Of a stretch of 64,000 nucleotides of DNA, positions 52,721-62,874 are shown one piece after another. The translations under genes were made by a program, and so were the position numbers. The notes beneath the pieces were generated by a model that saw only the letters and a list, made by a program, of their open reading frames with translations, was not told the DNA's origin and searched no databases. Source of the stretch: Pseudomonas arsenicoxydans (GTDB taxonomy: Bacteria; Pseudomonadota; Gammaproteobacteria; Pseudomonadales; Pseudomonadaceae). Where the stretch lies: the NCBI RefSeq assembly GCF_006438915.1, contig NZ_RCZE01000002.1, forward strand, positions 251,144 through 315,143. The letters are read 5' to 3'. Position 1 is the first letter of the stretch; each line of letters begins with the position of its first letter.

Positions 52721-55363
52721 ATGCGCGCCAACTCGTCTGATCCACAAGACACCGTCACAGCGACACAACCGATCAAGGCCGGGCGTTTGCACCTGCTCGA
52801 TCTGGTCAGCAAATACCGTCAGCCCATTGGCCTGGCGGTCACGCTGTTGTTGTTCGCGATCGCGCTGATTGCCTGTCGTCACCTGCTGAGCGAACTCGAT
52901 CTGTACGCTTTGCACGACTCGATCCTGGAAGTCCCGAAACCGGCCCTGCTCGGCGCATTGGGCGCGACTATCGTCGGCTTCATCATTCTGCTGGGCTACG
53001 AATGGTCGGCCAGCCGCTATGCGGGTGTAACGCTGGCGCCGCGAGTCCTCGCGCTCGGAGGCTTCACGGCCTTTGCCATCGGCAACGCCATCGGCCTTTC
53101 GATGCTTTCGGGCGGCTCGGTTCGCTACCGTTTATATGCACGGCATGGTCTGGGTGCTTCAGAAGTCGCCCACATGACGCTGTTTGCCAGCCTGTCGCTC
53201 GGTTGCGCCCTGCCACCGCTGGCCGCGCTGGCCACCCTCAGTAACCTGCCGGCCGCCTCCACCGCCCTGGGTCTGTCCGAGACATTGCTCGGCGCGATTG
53301 CCGCAGCGGTCCTGCTGCTGTTCAGCGTGCTGGCCATCGGCATCTACCGCCGGCGCCTGCCTGAACAACCATCACCGGACAACCTGCTGGTCAAAGTCGG
53401 CCGTCGAACCTTGCGCCTGCCCGGTCGTCGCCTGACCTTCCTGCAACTGATCATCACCGCGCTGGACGTGGCCGCCGCGGCGACCGTGCTCTATCTGTTG
53501 CTGCCAGAAGCTCCGCCTTTCGGCGCCTTCCTGCTGGTGTACTTGCTGGCATTGGCCGCGGGTGTGCTCAGCCACGTGCCGGGCGGGGTCGGCGTATTCG
53601 AAGCGATCCTGCTGGCTGCCTTTGCCGATTCCCTCGGCGCGGCGCCACTGGCTGCTGCCCTGCTGCTGTATCGACTGATTTATGTGGTGTTGCCCTTGTT
53701 GGTGGCCTGCATCTTCCTGCTGATCAACGAAGGCCAGCGACTGTTTCAGTCGCGTCAGTCCCTGCGCGCAGCGTCCGGCCTCGCCGCACCGATTCTCGCG
53801 GTTCTGGTGTTCCTGTCCGGCGTGGTGCTGCTGTTTTCCGGCGTGACTCCGGAAATCGATACCCGCCTGGAACACATCGGTTTCCTGATCCCGCATCGCC
53901 TGGTCGATGCCTCGCACTTCGGCGCCAGCCTGGTGGGCGTGCTGTGCCTGTTGCTCGCGCAAGGCTTGCGTCGGCGGCTGTCTGCGGCCTGGATGCTGAC
54001 CACGATTTTGCTGTTGGTTGGCGCCCTGCTCTCCCTGCTCAAGGGGTTTGACTGGGAAGAAGCCTGCCTGATGACCTTCATCGCCAGCTTGCTGGGGGTG
54101 TTCCGTCGCTCGTTCTATCGCCCGAGCCGCCTCACCGAACTGCCGTTCTCGCCGCTGTATCTGGTGTCCAGCCTGTGCGTGCTGGGTGCCTCGATCTGGT
54201 TGCTGCTGTTTGCGTATCAGGACGTTCCCTACAGCCATCAACTCTGGTGGCAGTTCACCCTCGACGCCGATGCACCGCGTGGCTTGCGCTCGCTGCTGGG
54301 CGCCGCCGTGCTGCTGGTCGTGGTGTCCCTGACGTGGCTGCTGCGCACCGCCCGCCCGGTCATTCACTTGCCGACTCCGGATGAACTGGACCGCGCGGTA
54401 AAGATCCTCATGAGTTCCGCCCAACCGGATGGCGGCCTCGCCCTGACCGGTGACAAGGCGCTGCTGTTCCACCCTAACGACGAGGCGTTTCTGATGTACG
54501 CCCGCCGTGGGCGCAGCCTGGTGGCGCTGTACGACCCGATCGGCCCGACGCAGCAACGCGCCGAGATGATCTGGCAGTTTCGCGACCTCTGCGACGTCCA
54601 CCACGCCCGCCCTGTGTTCTATCAGGTGCGCGCCGAGAACCTGCCGTACTACATGGACATCGGCCTGACCGCGATCAAACTCGGCGAAGAAGCCCGGGTC
54701 GATCTGCATCGCTTTGATCTCGAAGCCAAGGGCAAAGAGATGAAAGACCTGCGCTACACCTGGAACCGTGGCACCCGCGATGGCTTGTCGCTGGAGATCT
54801 TTGAGCCGGGCCACGCGCCGATGGACGAGCTCAAGGTGATTTCCGATGCGTGGCTGACCGGCAAAAACGTGCGCGAGAAAGGCTTCTCGCTGGGCCGTTT
54901 CAGCGATGATTACCTCAAACACTTCCGCATTGCGGTGATCCGTTTCGAAGGTCGCCCGGTAGCGTTCGCCAACTTGCTCGAGACTTATGGCCATGATCTG
55001 GCCAGCCTCGACCTGATGCGTGCGCACCCGGACGCGCCAAAACTGACCATGGAGTTCATGATGGTCGGCCTGATTCAACATTATAAAAATCATGGATACG
55101 CGCGCTTCAGCCTGGGCATGGTGCCGTTGTCGGGGTTGCAACCCCGTCGTGGCGCACCGCTGACCCAGCGTCTGGGCTCGATGGTTTTCCGCCGTGGTGA
55201 GCAGCTCTACAACTTCCAAGGCTTGCGCCGCTTCAAAGACAAGTTCCAGCCTGACTGGGAACCCCGTTATATGGCCGTGCCCGCCGGACTCGATCCGCTG
55301 GTTGCCCTGGCCGATACTGCTGCCCTGATTGCGGGTGGCTTGACTGGATTGGTGAAACGCTGA
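52721..55363 (+). CDS. mprF: MprF, bifunctional aminoacyl-phosphatidylglycerol synthase and flippase
   Basis: This 880-residue protein has an N-terminal flippase domain with about 13-14 membrane segments (to about residue 540) and a C-terminal cytoplasmic GNAT-like synthase domain (about 545-870; LFHPNDEAFLMYARRGRSLVALYDPIGP, YTWNRGTRDGLSLEIFEPG, TMEFMMVGLIQHYKNHGYARFSLGMVPLSG). In P. aeruginosa the orthologue makes alanyl-phosphatidylglycerol. It changes surface charge and lowers susceptibility to cationic peptides. ATG 52721 has GAGGTGA upstream. It overlaps the next gene by TGATG. Confidence 0.95.
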   Translation: MRANSSDPQDTVTATQPIKAGRLHLLDLVSKYRQPIGLAVTLLLFAIALIACRHLLSELDLYALHDSILEVPKPALLGALGATIVGFIILLGYEWSASRYAGVTLAPRVLALGGFTAFAIGNAIGLSMLSGGSVRYRLYARHGLGASEVAHMTLFASLSLGCALPPLAALATLSNLPAASTALGLSETLLGAIAAAVLLLFSVLAIGIYRRRLPEQPSPDNLLVKVGRRTLRLPGRRLTFLQLIITALDVAAAATVLYLLLPEAPPFGAFLLVYLLALAAGVLSHVPGGVGVFEAILLAAFADSLGAAPLAAALLLYRLIYVVLPLLVACIFLLINEGQRLFQSRQSLRAASGLAAPILAVLVFLSGVVLLFSGVTPEIDTRLEHIGFLIPHRLVDASHFGASLVGVLCLLLAQGLRRRLSAAWMLTTILLLVGALLSLLKGFDWEEACLMTFIASLLGVFRRSFYRPSRLTELPFSPLYLVSSLCVLGASIWLLLFAYQDVPYSHQLWWQFTLDADAPRGLRSLLGAAVLLVVVSLTWLLRTARPVIHLPTPDELDRAVKILMSSAQPDGGLALTGDKALLFHPNDEAFLMYARRGRSLVALYDPIGPTQQRAEMIWQFRDLCDVHHARPVFYQVRAENLPYYMDIGLTAIKLGEEARVDLHRFDLEAKGKEMKDLRYTWNRGTRDGLSLEIFEPGHAPMDELKVISDAWLTGKNVREKGFSLGRFSDDYLKHFRIAVIRFEGRPVAFANLLETYGHDLASLDLMRAHPDAPKLTMEFMMVGLIQHYKNHGYARFSLGMVPLSGLQPRRGAPLTQRLGSMVFRRGEQLYNFQGLRRFKDKFQPDWEPRYMAVPAGLDPLVALADTAALIAGGLTGLVKR

Positions 55364-56661
55364 TGATTCAACGCTCCTTGCGGTACGTACTGGCCACACT
55401 GGTAGTGCTGGCCCTGATTCTCGGTGGCGGTTACTGGTACCTGAAACGCCCGGCACCGGCTCCGACGCTCGAACTGTTGACGCCCGCCGATGGCGCCGCG
55501 ATGACCCGCGTGATTCCCGGCACCACCCCGAAAGCGCAGGTGCTGGTGGCGGTCAATGAAGAACAGAAGCTCAGCGACCAGCAGCTGATGACCCTGAGCC
55601 GCTCCAGTTCGGCGCAGATTGTCCAGGTTATCCTGCCCAAAGACTGCCTCCTGCAAAGCCGCGCCCTGCAATCGGGCCTGAGAGAACTCAAAGGCCCGGC
55701 GACGCTGGTCAGCGGTATCGGCCCTGGCGCCGTGCTGGCGTGGCGCTGGCTGTCCGAACAGAAGAGTGACAAGGCTCAGGCCGTTTCCGTCGACCTGGCC
55801 CTGGAAAAACCGGGCTGCACCCATCTGCTGCCGAAGAGCGCCGCTCACGGCCACTGGCTGGTGGCGTGGAACGACAACCCGGACGACACCAGCGCCGGCT
55901 TCGTGCGCGATCAACCCAACGCCGAAACCAGCATCAGCGACTACGACATCAACCTGCCGCAAGTGCTGAACAACGAACTGCGCAAAATCCTCGTCGGTGG
56001 CGACAAAGCCGCCGGTGGCCTGCAGATCCCTGTTGTTGAAGTACCGGCCGGCCAGGCCAAGGACACCGTCACCCTGTTCCTCTCCGGCGACGGCGGCTGG
56101 CGTGACCTTGACCGCGACGTAGCGGGCGAGATGGCCAAGATCGGCTACCCGGTGGTCGGCATCGACACCCTGCGCTACTACTGGCAGCACAAGAGCCCGG
56201 AGCAAAGCGCCCTGGACCTCGCCGAACTGATGCAGCACTACCGGCAGAAATGGGGCACCAAGCGCTTCATCCTGACCGGTTACTCGTTCGGCGCTGACGT
56301 ACTGCCGGCGATCTACAACCGCCTGGCCGAATCGGAACAGCAACGCGTCGACGCCATCATCCTGTTGGCCTTCGCCCGCACCGGCAGCTTCGAAATCGAA
56401 GTCGAAGGCTGGCTCGGCAACGCTGGCAAAGAAGCCGCCACCGGCCCGGAAATGGCCAAGTTGCCAGCGGAAAAAGTGGTGTGCATCTACGGTGAAGAAG
56501 AAGTCGACGAAAGCGGCTGCACCGACAAGACCGCCGTGGGCGAAGCGGTCAAACTGCCTGGCGGCCACCACTTCGACGAAAACTACCCGGCACTGGCCCA
56601 GCGTTTGGTGGACATCATCGTCAAGCGACAGGCCAAGGAAGAGGCGGCGGCGCAGGAGTGA
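55363..56661 (+). CDS. virJ: VirJ/AcvB-family aminoacyl-phosphatidylglycerol hydrolase
   Basis: This 432-residue periplasmic protein has an N-terminal membrane anchor (residues 5-22) and a VirJ alpha/beta-hydrolase domain with the nucleophile motif GYSFGAD (about 305) and FLSGDGGWRDLD (about 240). The family degrades aminoacyl-phosphatidylglycerol in the periplasm; in P. aeruginosa the gene next to mprF (PA0919) was shown to be an Ala-PG hydrolase. It is coupled to mprF by one-base overlap, so the pair makes and breaks the same lipid. A terminator follows. Confidence 0.93.
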   Translation: MIQRSLRYVLATLVVLALILGGGYWYLKRPAPAPTLELLTPADGAAMTRVIPGTTPKAQVLVAVNEEQKLSDQQLMTLSRSSSAQIVQVILPKDCLLQSRALQSGLRELKGPATLVSGIGPGAVLAWRWLSEQKSDKAQAVSVDLALEKPGCTHLLPKSAAHGHWLVAWNDNPDDTSAGFVRDQPNAETSISDYDINLPQVLNNELRKILVGGDKAAGGLQIPVVEVPAGQAKDTVTLFLSGDGGWRDLDRDVAGEMAKIGYPVVGIDTLRYYWQHKSPEQSALDLAELMQHYRQKWGTKRFILTGYSFGADVLPAIYNRLAESEQQRVDAIILLAFARTGSFEIEVEGWLGNAGKEAATGPEMAKLPAEKVVCIYGEEEVDESGCTDKTAVGEAVKLPGGHHFDENYPALAQRLVDIIVKRQAKEEAAAQE

Positions 56662-56677
56662 TCTGAGCGTCGCGCAC

Positions 56678-56718
56678 AAAAAAGCCCCCGCAGCTGTTTG
56701 GTTGCGGGGGCTTTTTTA
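56678..56718 (+). terminator. Terminator of the mprF-virJ operon
   Basis: AAAAAAGCCCCCGCA and TGCGGGGGCTTTTTT around CTGTTTGGT form a strong stem with a T tail. Confidence 0.93.
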
Positions 56719-56943
56719 CATGTGCAGATGTGAAGCGCTTTCAGCTAGTAGACGGTATGTCGAATTCGACCCCGACTCCATTTTCCTCAATGTCTTGACT
56801 CTTCATCAAGCTAGAAAGTCCAAGTGTTATTGGAAAAATCGAGCAGTCAATACCGTTCGATAGATCCTGACCTCTAGACCGGCCCGAACAAAGACCGAAT
56901 CCGAAAAAGAACTGCCCCAGAGCAAATAACACCGCAAATCCCC
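56719..56943. other. Intergenic region without a clear gene
   Basis: These 225 bases are less GC-rich than the surroundings. A 63-codon minus-strand frame (56741-56932, GTG start) exists but has no ribosome-binding site and an unconvincing composition, so I do not call it a gene. Confidence 0.5.
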
Positions 56944-57033
56944 TGTGGGAGCGGGCTTGCTCGCGAAGGCGGTATATCAGTCAATACATACAGAGACTGA
57001 CACACCGCCTTCGCGAGCAAGCCCGCTCCCACA
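56944..57033. repeat. REP doublet, class A, inward orientation
   Basis: Inverted GTGGGAGCGGGCTTGCTCGC cores around a spacer with TCAGTCAATA and GACTGACACA, between convergent virJ and kup. Confidence 0.92.
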
Positions 57034-57069
57034 TTGAGTCTCCGTCGGCTTCAAATTATGTGTTCGGAC

Positions 57070-57112
57070 ACAAAAAAGCCCCCGCTACCTTCACGGCAAC
57101 GGGGGCTTTTTG
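57070..57112 (-). terminator. Terminator of kup
   Basis: AAAAAAGCCCCCGCT (first arm) and ACGGGGGCTTTTT (second arm) enclose an ACCTTCACGGCA loop region, placed directly after the kup stop. It is symmetrical and may act both ways. Confidence 0.85.
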
Positions 57113-57119
57113 AGGGCGC

Positions 57120-59021
57120 TTACATCTCGACCTGAGTACCCAGCTCAATCACCCGGTTCAACGGCAGATTGAAGAACCGCAAGTTGCCATTGGCATTCTT
57201 CAACATGAACGCAAACAACCCCTCTCGCCAACGGGCCATGCCTTCGAGCTTGGAGGCGATGACCGTCTCACGGCTGAGGAAGTAGGTGGTGCGCATCGGG
57301 CTGAAGTCCAGGTCACCGAGGTGACACAGTTTCAGCGCTTGTGGCACGTCCGGTTCGTCGACGAAGCCAAAGTGCAGGATCACCCGGAAGAACCCTTCGC
57401 CGTAGGAATCGACTTCGAAGCGTCGGGTCGGCGGTACGCGCGGGATGTCTTCGTACACCACGGTCAGCAGCACCACTTGCTCGTGCAGCACCTGGTTATG
57501 CAGCAGGTTGTGCAACAGCGCGTGAGGTACGGCGTCCGGGCGCGCGGTCAGGAACACGGCGGTGCCCTGCACGCGATGCGGCGGTTGCACGGCGATACTG
57601 CTGATGAAAATCGGCAGGGGCAAGCCACCCTCGTCCATACGCTCGACCAGCAGTTGCTTGCCGCGTTTCCAGGTGGTCATCAGCACGAACAGCGCAATAC
57701 CGGCGATCACCGGGAAGGCCCCGCCCTGGACGATTTTCGGTACGTTGGCGGCGAAGTACAGGCCGTCCACCAGCAGGAAGCCGATCAATACCGGCACCGC
57801 GAGAAGCGGTGGCCATTTCCACAGCAGCAACATCACCGCCGACACCAGGATGGTGGTCATCAGCATCGTGCCGGTTACCGCCACGCCGTAGGCCGAAGCT
57901 AAGGCACCCGAGGATTCGAAGCCCAGCACCAGCAGGATCACGCCGACCATCAGCGCCCAGTTCACTGCACCGATATAAATCTGACCTTGTTCGGCGCTGG
58001 AGGTGTGGCGGATGTGCATGCGCGGAATGTAGCCGAGCTGGATCGCCTGACGGGTCAGGGAGAACGCACCGGAAATCACCGCTTGCGAGGCGATCACCGT
58101 GGCCAGGGTCGACAAGCCCACCAACGGGATCAACGCCCAGCTTGGCGCCAACAGGTAGAACGGGTTACGCGCGGCTTCCGGGTCGCCCAGCAGCAGCGCG
58201 CCTTGGCCGAAATAGTTCAACACCAGCGCCGGCAACACGAGGATGAACCAGGCGCGGGCAATCGGCTTGCGACCGAAGTGGCCCATGTCGGCGTACAGCG
58301 CTTCCGCGCCGGTCAATGCCAGCACCACCGCGCCAAGAATGGTCACACCCATTCCAGGGTGCGCGACAAAGAAGCGCACGCCCCACACCGGGTTCATCGC
58401 CTGCAACACTTCCGGGTGCTGCAGGATGCCGTAGACGCCCAGCGCGCCCAGCACCACAAACCAGGTGACCATGATTGGCCCGAACAGAATGCCGATCCGC
58501 GCCGTGCCGTGGCTCTGGATCAGGAACAGCGCCACCAGCACGACCAACGACAGCGGCACGACCCAATGGTCGATGCCATCGAACGCCAAGCCAAGACCTT
58601 CAATGGCCGACAGGACGGAAATCGCCGGGGTGATCATGCTGTCGCCGTAGAACAGCGCCGCACCGATCAGCCCGCAGACCACCAGCAACCCTCGCAATTT
58701 GGGATACCCCGACGCTGCGCGACGAGCCAGTGCCGTCAGGGCCATGATCCCGCCTTCGCCCTGGTTGTCGGCGCGCAGCACGAACATCATGTACTTGATC
58801 GAAACGACCCAGATCAGCGACCAGAAGATCAGCGCCAGTATTCCCAGCACGCCGTCATGGTTGACCGGCACGCCGTAGCCACCGGAAAACACTTCTTTGA
58901 GGGTGTACAGCGGGCTTGTGCCGATATCGCCGTAAACCACCCCGACCGCCGCCACCAGCATGCCGATCGGCTTCGCCGCCGAATGCCCGGCGCTCGCTGC
59001 CTGACTACTTGCCTGACCCAT
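57120..59021 (-). CDS. kup: Kup potassium uptake transporter
   Basis: This 633-residue inner-membrane protein is a K+/H+ symporter of the KUP/HAK/KT family. The family start [25 protein letters not shown] (about 28-52) is complete, about 12 hydrophobic segments follow (to about 470), and a hydrophilic C-terminal domain ([38 protein letters not shown]) lies in the cytoplasm. It is monocistronic, with a 288-base upstream region shared with divergent rimO. Confidence 0.96.
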   Translation of the reverse strand: MGQASSQAASAGHSAAKPIGMLVAAVGVVYGDIGTSPLYTLKEVFSGGYGVPVNHDGVLGILALIFWSLIWVVSIKYMMFVLRADNQGEGGIMALTALARRAASGYPKLRGLLVVCGLIGAALFYGDSMITPAISVLSAIEGLGLAFDGIDHWVVPLSLVVLVALFLIQSHGTARIGILFGPIMVTWFVVLGALGVYGILQHPEVLQAMNPVWGVRFFVAHPGMGVTILGAVVLALTGAEALYADMGHFGRKPIARAWFILVLPALVLNYFGQGALLLGDPEAARNPFYLLAPSWALIPLVGLSTLATVIASQAVISGAFSLTRQAIQLGYIPRMHIRHTSSAEQGQIYIGAVNWALMVGVILLVLGFESSGALASAYGVAVTGTMLMTTILVSAVMLLLWKWPPLLAVPVLIGFLLVDGLYFAANVPKIVQGGAFPVIAGIALFVLMTTWKRGKQLLVERMDEGGLPLPIFISSIAVQPPHRVQGTAVFLTARPDAVPHALLHNLLHNQVLHEQVVLLTVVYEDIPRVPPTRRFEVDSYGEGFFRVILHFGFVDEPDVPQALKLCHLGDLDFSPMRTTYFLSRETVIASKLEGMARWREGLFAFMLKNANGNLRFFNLPLNRVIELGTQVEM

Positions 59022-59309
59022 CCACCACTCCTACTACCCAGAACGGACTTCTTTGGAAGAAGCACTATGCTTTGCCACGCAGCATGCGCTGTTTTACTTC
59101 AGGTTACAGACGATATGTTGACTGTAAATATTCGGTAAAGCCTAACGGCGCGAAGCATAGCGCAGCACTCGTCGTATTTCCCTGCATAAAGCTGGTCAAG
59201 TGAACAACTGATCGCTAGAATTGCGCACTTTTTGATCAGAGGCGCAACAAAGCGCCCGTTTGTCGCCTTGCCGACTCGGCTGGAGGCGTCACAAATACCG
59301 AGGTTAGAC

Positions 59310-60647
59310 ATGTCCACCACTCCTGCGCCGGCCAATCCAAAGGTTGGCTTCGTATCCCTAGGTTGCCCCAAAGCACTGGTCGACTCTGAGCGCATCCTTA
59401 CCCAGCTGCGCATGGAAGGCTATGACGTTGTGTCCACTTACGAGGACGCCGATGTCGTGGTGGTCAACACCTGCGGTTTCATCGACTCGGCCAAGGCTGA
59501 ATCGCTGGAAGTGATCGGCGAAGCCATCAAGGAAAACGGCAAGGTCATCGTGACCGGCTGCATGGGCGTCGAAGAAGGTGCCATTCGCAAGGTTCACCCG
59601 AGCGTGCTGGCTGTAACCGGTCCGCAGCAATATGAGCAGGTGGTCAACGCCGTGCACGACGCCGTGCCGCCACGTCAGGATCACAACCCGCTGATCGACC
59701 TGGTGCCACCGCAAGGCATCAAGCTGACCCCGCGCCACTACGCCTACCTGAAGATTTCCGAAGGCTGCAACCACAGCTGCAGCTTCTGCATCATCCCGTC
59801 GATGCGCGGCAAACTGGTCAGCCGTCCGGTCGGTGATGTGCTCGACGAGGCCCAGCGCCTGGTCAAGGCCGGCGTCAAAGAGCTGCTGGTGATCTCGCAA
59901 GACACCAGCGCCTACGGCGTCGACGTGAAATACCGCACCGGTTTCTGGAACGGCGCGCCGGTGAAAACCCGCATGACCGAACTCTGCGAAGCCCTGAGCA
60001 CCCTCGGTGTCTGGGTTCGTCTGCACTATGTTTACCCGTACCCGCACGTCGACGAGCTGATCCCCCTGATGGCCGCCGGGAAAATCCTGCCGTACCTGGA
60101 CATCCCGTTCCAGCACGCCAGCCCGAAAATCCTGAAAGCCATGAAACGCCCGGCCTTCGAAGACAAGACCCTGGCCCGCATCAAGAACTGGCGCGAAATC
60201 TGCCCGGACCTGATCATCCGCTCGACCTTCATCGTGGGCTTCCCCGGCGAAACCGAAGAAGACTTCCAGTACCTGCTGAACTGGCTGACCGAAGCCCAAC
60301 TGGACCGTGTCGGCTGCTTCCAGTACTCGCCAGTCGAAGGCGCACCGGCCAACCTGCTGGACGCGGCCATCGTGCCGGACGACGTCAAGCAAGACCGTTG
60401 GGACCGCTTCATGGCGCACCAGCAGGCAATCAGCTCGGCTCGTCTGCAAATGCGCGTTGGCCGTGAAATCGAAGTGCTGGTCGATGAAGTCGACGAGCAA
60501 GGCGCGGTTGGCCGTTGCTTCTTCGATGCCCCGGAAATCGACGGTAACGTATTCATCGACAACGGCAGCAACTTGAAGCCAGGCGACAAAGTCTGGTGCA
60601 AAGTGACCGACGCCGACGAATACGACCTGTGGGCTGAACAGATCTAA
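59310..60647 (+). CDS. rimO: RimO, ribosomal protein S12 methylthiotransferase
   Basis: This 445-residue radical-SAM enzyme attaches a methylthio group to an Asp of ribosomal protein S12. The N-terminal MTTase domain (about 10-125) has its three cysteines in [24 protein letters not shown] and [11 protein letters not shown]; the radical-SAM cluster is CNHSCSFC (about 152-159); a C-terminal TRAM domain follows. ATG 59310 with GAGGTT upstream is preferred over the longer frame, whose added residues are not conserved. A terminator follows at 60661. Confidence 0.96.
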   Translation: MSTTPAPANPKVGFVSLGCPKALVDSERILTQLRMEGYDVVSTYEDADVVVVNTCGFIDSAKAESLEVIGEAIKENGKVIVTGCMGVEEGAIRKVHPSVLAVTGPQQYEQVVNAVHDAVPPRQDHNPLIDLVPPQGIKLTPRHYAYLKISEGCNHSCSFCIIPSMRGKLVSRPVGDVLDEAQRLVKAGVKELLVISQDTSAYGVDVKYRTGFWNGAPVKTRMTELCEALSTLGVWVRLHYVYPYPHVDELIPLMAAGKILPYLDIPFQHASPKILKAMKRPAFEDKTLARIKNWREICPDLIIRSTFIVGFPGETEEDFQYLLNWLTEAQLDRVGCFQYSPVEGAPANLLDAAIVPDDVKQDRWDRFMAHQQAISSARLQMRVGREIEVLVDEVDEQGAVGRCFFDAPEIDGNVFIDNGSNLKPGDKVWCKVTDADEYDLWAEQI

Positions 60648-60660
60648 ACGCAAAAAATAC

Positions 60661-60700
60661 GAAAAGCCCTGCTCTCTTGACGAGATGCGGGGCTTTTTTA
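60661..60700 (+). terminator. Terminator of rimO
   Basis: AAAAGCCCTGCTCTC and GAGATGCGGGGCTTTTTT form a stem with small mismatches and a T tail. Confidence 0.85.
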
Positions 60701-60760
60701 CGTCTATCGTTTTGTGGAAGAAAGGACTCGCACACTCCACTGCACATAGGGCATCCGGCC

Positions 60761-61234
60761 ATGCGCCATCATTCGGTCATCCACACCCCGAAACACAGTG
60801 ACTACGAAGAACTCACCCGAGTCTGGGAAGCCTCGGTGCGCGCCACCCATGACTTTCTGCCGAACAGTTACATCCTGTTGCTCAAGGATCTGGTACTGAC
60901 GCGCTACCTCGATGCGGTGATGCTGATTTGCACCAAGGACGCGCGCCAGCGCATCACCGGATTCGCCGGCGTCGCCGCCGGCAAGATCGAAATGCTCTTC
61001 ATCGATCCGGCTCATCGCGGCCAAGGCCTGGGCAAACAGTTGCTACGCTATGCCATGGAACACCTGAATGCCGATGAACTGGACGTCAACGAACAGAATC
61101 CACAAGCGCTGGGGTTCTACTTCAAACAAGGCTTCGAAGTGGTTGGCCGCTCCGAGTTTGACGGCATGGGCCAGCCTTATCCGCTGTTGCACATGCGTTT
61201 TCGCCAAAATCAGCAGGTCTCACAACACGGCTGA
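60761..61234 (+). CDS. GNAT-family N-acetyltransferase (YjaB-like)
   Basis: This 157-residue protein has the acetyl-CoA binding motif IEMLFIDPAHRGQGLGKQLLRYAM (about 84-107), followed by ALGFYFKQGFEVVGRSEFDGMGQPYPLLHM. Overall it looks like YjaB-type GNAT proteins that acetylate small molecules or proteins. ATG 60761 follows the rimO terminator and gives the family length. The substrate is unknown. Confidence 0.9.
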   Translation: MRHHSVIHTPKHSDYEELTRVWEASVRATHDFLPNSYILLLKDLVLTRYLDAVMLICTKDARQRITGFAGVAAGKIEMLFIDPAHRGQGLGKQLLRYAMEHLNADELDVNEQNPQALGFYFKQGFEVVGRSEFDGMGQPYPLLHMRFRQNQQVSQHG

Positions 61235-61251
61235 CACAACACAGAACAAAA

Positions 61252-61341
61252 TGTGGGAGCGGGCTTGCTCGCGAAAGGGCCATCACTTTCAACATCAATG
61301 TCGACTGATAAACCGCTTTCGCGAGCAAGCCCGCTCCCACA
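61252..61341. repeat. REP doublet, class A, inward orientation
   Basis: Inverted GTGGGAGCGGGCTTGCTCGC cores around TTTCAACATCAATG and TCGACTGATAA, between the GNAT gene and the RsuA-like gene. Confidence 0.92.
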
Positions 61342-61425
61342 AAAAGCCACACGGCGCAAATGGAGCCGGGATTAACCGGCGCCAGGCAGGTACAATGCCC
61401 ACCCCTTTTTTGTTACGGCCCTGTC

Positions 61426-62136
61426 ATGACTGACCCGATTCGTCTCTCCAAACGCCTCATCGAACTCGTCGGCTGTTCCCGTCGGGAGGCTGAGCTGTTC
61501 ATCGAGGGCGGCTGGGTGACCGTGGACGGTCAAGTCATCGACGAGCCGCAGTTCAAGGTCGACACGCAAAAAGTCGAGCTCGATCCAGAGGCCAAGGCCA
61601 CCGCGCCAGAACCGGTGACTATCTTGTTGAACGTGCCGGTGGGCATGGACGCGGACACCGCGATGGCCACCCTGAGCGCCGAGACCCTGAGCGAAGAACA
61701 CCGCTTCAGCAAACGTCCGCTCAAGGGCCATTTCCTGCGCCTGACCGCCAGCACCGACCTGCAGGCCAACGCCAGCGGTTTGCTGGTGTTCACCCAGGAC
61801 TGGAAGATCTTGCGCAAACTCACTGCCGATGCCAGCAAGATCGAGCAGGAGTATGTGGTCGAGGTTGAAGGCGACATGGTGGCTCACGGCCTCAACCGCC
61901 TGAACCACGGCCTGACGTACAAGGGCAAGGAACTGCCGCCGGTCAAGGCCAGTTGGCAGAACGAAAACCGCCTGCGCTTTGCGATGAAGAACCCGCAACC
62001 GGGCGTGATCGCCCTGTTTTGCCAGGCCGTCGGCCTGAAGGTCGTCGCCATCCGCCGTATCCGCATCGGCGGCGTGTCCATCGGCAAAGTGCCGCTGGGA
62101 CAATGGCGCTACCTGTCCGGCAAAGAGAAGTTTTAA
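61426..62136 (+). CDS. RsuA-family pseudouridine synthase-like protein lacking the catalytic Asp
   Basis: This 236-residue protein has an N-terminal S4 RNA-binding domain (about 5-55; RLSKRLIELVGCSRREAELFIEGGWVTVDG) and an RsuA/RluB-type domain. Aligned without gaps to RsuA, the catalytic GRLD becomes TDLQ (Gln113 in place of Asp), the LNKPxG motif becomes LNVPVG (Val70), and the RYHQVKRM helix becomes GVIALF. It ends in VAIRRIRIGGVSIGKVPLGQWRYL, which is well conserved. It therefore probably binds RNA without isomerising uridine. ATG 61426 is chosen as the first ATG with the family start. Its neighbour 76 bases downstream is yehS. Confidence 0.88.
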   Translation: MTDPIRLSKRLIELVGCSRREAELFIEGGWVTVDGQVIDEPQFKVDTQKVELDPEAKATAPEPVTILLNVPVGMDADTAMATLSAETLSEEHRFSKRPLKGHFLRLTASTDLQANASGLLVFTQDWKILRKLTADASKIEQEYVVEVEGDMVAHGLNRLNHGLTYKGKELPPVKASWQNENRLRFAMKNPQPGVIALFCQAVGLKVVAIRRIRIGGVSIGKVPLGQWRYLSGKEKF

Positions 62137-62161
62137 GGCTTCTCCCGCCGCCACACATTCC

Positions 62162-62185
62162 GGCGCCGCTGTTTGCTGCGGCGCC
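62162..62185 (+). other. GC-rich hairpin between the RsuA-like gene and the DUF1456 gene
   Basis: GGCGCCGC and GCGGCGCC with an 8-base loop TGTTTGCT form a strong stem without a following T run. It is 28 bases before the next start and may slow transcription or protect the upstream mRNA. Confidence 0.5.
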
Positions 62186-62212
62186 CACTGCTGAATATCA
62201 GGATTGCACACC

Positions 62213-62683
62213 ATGATTCATAACGACGTATTGCGCAGCGTTCGCTACATGCTGGATATCAGCGACAAGAAAGTCATCGAGATCATCAAGCTCGGCGGCA
62301 TGGACGTGTCCATGGAAGACCTGCTGACGTACCTCGACAAGAAAGAAGAAGACGAAGAAGGTTTCGTCCGCTGCCCGGATGAAGTCATGGCGCACTTCCT
62401 TGATGGCCTGGTGATCTTCAAGCGCGGCAAGGACGAAAGCCGTCCGCCGCAGCCGATCGAAATCCCGGTGACCAACAACATCATCCTGAAGAAGCTGCGC
62501 GTGGCCTTCGAACTGAAAGAAGACGACATGCACGCGATCCTCAAGGCTGCCGAGTTCCCGGTGTCCAAGCCTGAGCTGAGCGCGCTGTTCCGCAAGTTCG
62601 GCCACACCAACTACCGCACGTGTGGCGACCAGTTGCTGCGCAACTTCCTCAAAGGCCTGACCCTGCGCGTTCGCCCGCAGTAA
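62213..62683 (+). CDS. yehS: DUF1456-family protein (YehS-like)
   Basis: This 156-residue protein consists of two similar helical DUF1456 units, MIHNDVLRSVRYMLDISDKKVIEIIKLGG (about 1-29) and VTNNIILKKLRVAFELKEDDMHAILKAAEFPVSKPELSALFRKFGH (about 85-130). The family is broadly conserved in gammaproteobacteria; its function is unknown. ATG 62213 is preceded by TCAGGA; the reading frame from 62204 begins with TTG. It probably is transcribed on from the RsuA-like gene. Confidence 0.9.
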   Translation: MIHNDVLRSVRYMLDISDKKVIEIIKLGGMDVSMEDLLTYLDKKEEDEEGFVRCPDEVMAHFLDGLVIFKRGKDESRPPQPIEIPVTNNIILKKLRVAFELKEDDMHAILKAAEFPVSKPELSALFRKFGHTNYRTCGDQLLRNFLKGLTLRVRPQ

Positions 62684-62696
62684 GCGCCTATCCCCT

Positions 62697-62763
62697 GTAG
62701 GAGCACAGCTTGCTGGCGATGGCGTTTTGAAGATCGCCATCGCCAGCAAGCTGTGCTCCTACA
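62697..62763. repeat. REP doublet, class C
   Basis: TGTAGGAGCACAGCTTGCTGGCGAT and its reverse complement face each other across about 20 bases (GGCGTTTTGAAG), giving a compact hairpin of 25-base arms. Confidence 0.92.
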
Positions 62764-62874
62764 GTGGCGGACGCAGCCTGGGCCGAATGGACCCTCATTC
62801 CTAGCAAAAATAGTGGCTCCGCTGACGGCGGCTGACGACTAGGGTGTATTGACCCTCAGTTCTCAGGATTCGCC

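Noticed and set aside
56741..56932. A 63-codon minus-strand frame between virJ and kup
   Set aside because: GTG start without ribosome-binding site and no recognisable composition or family; too weak to call.
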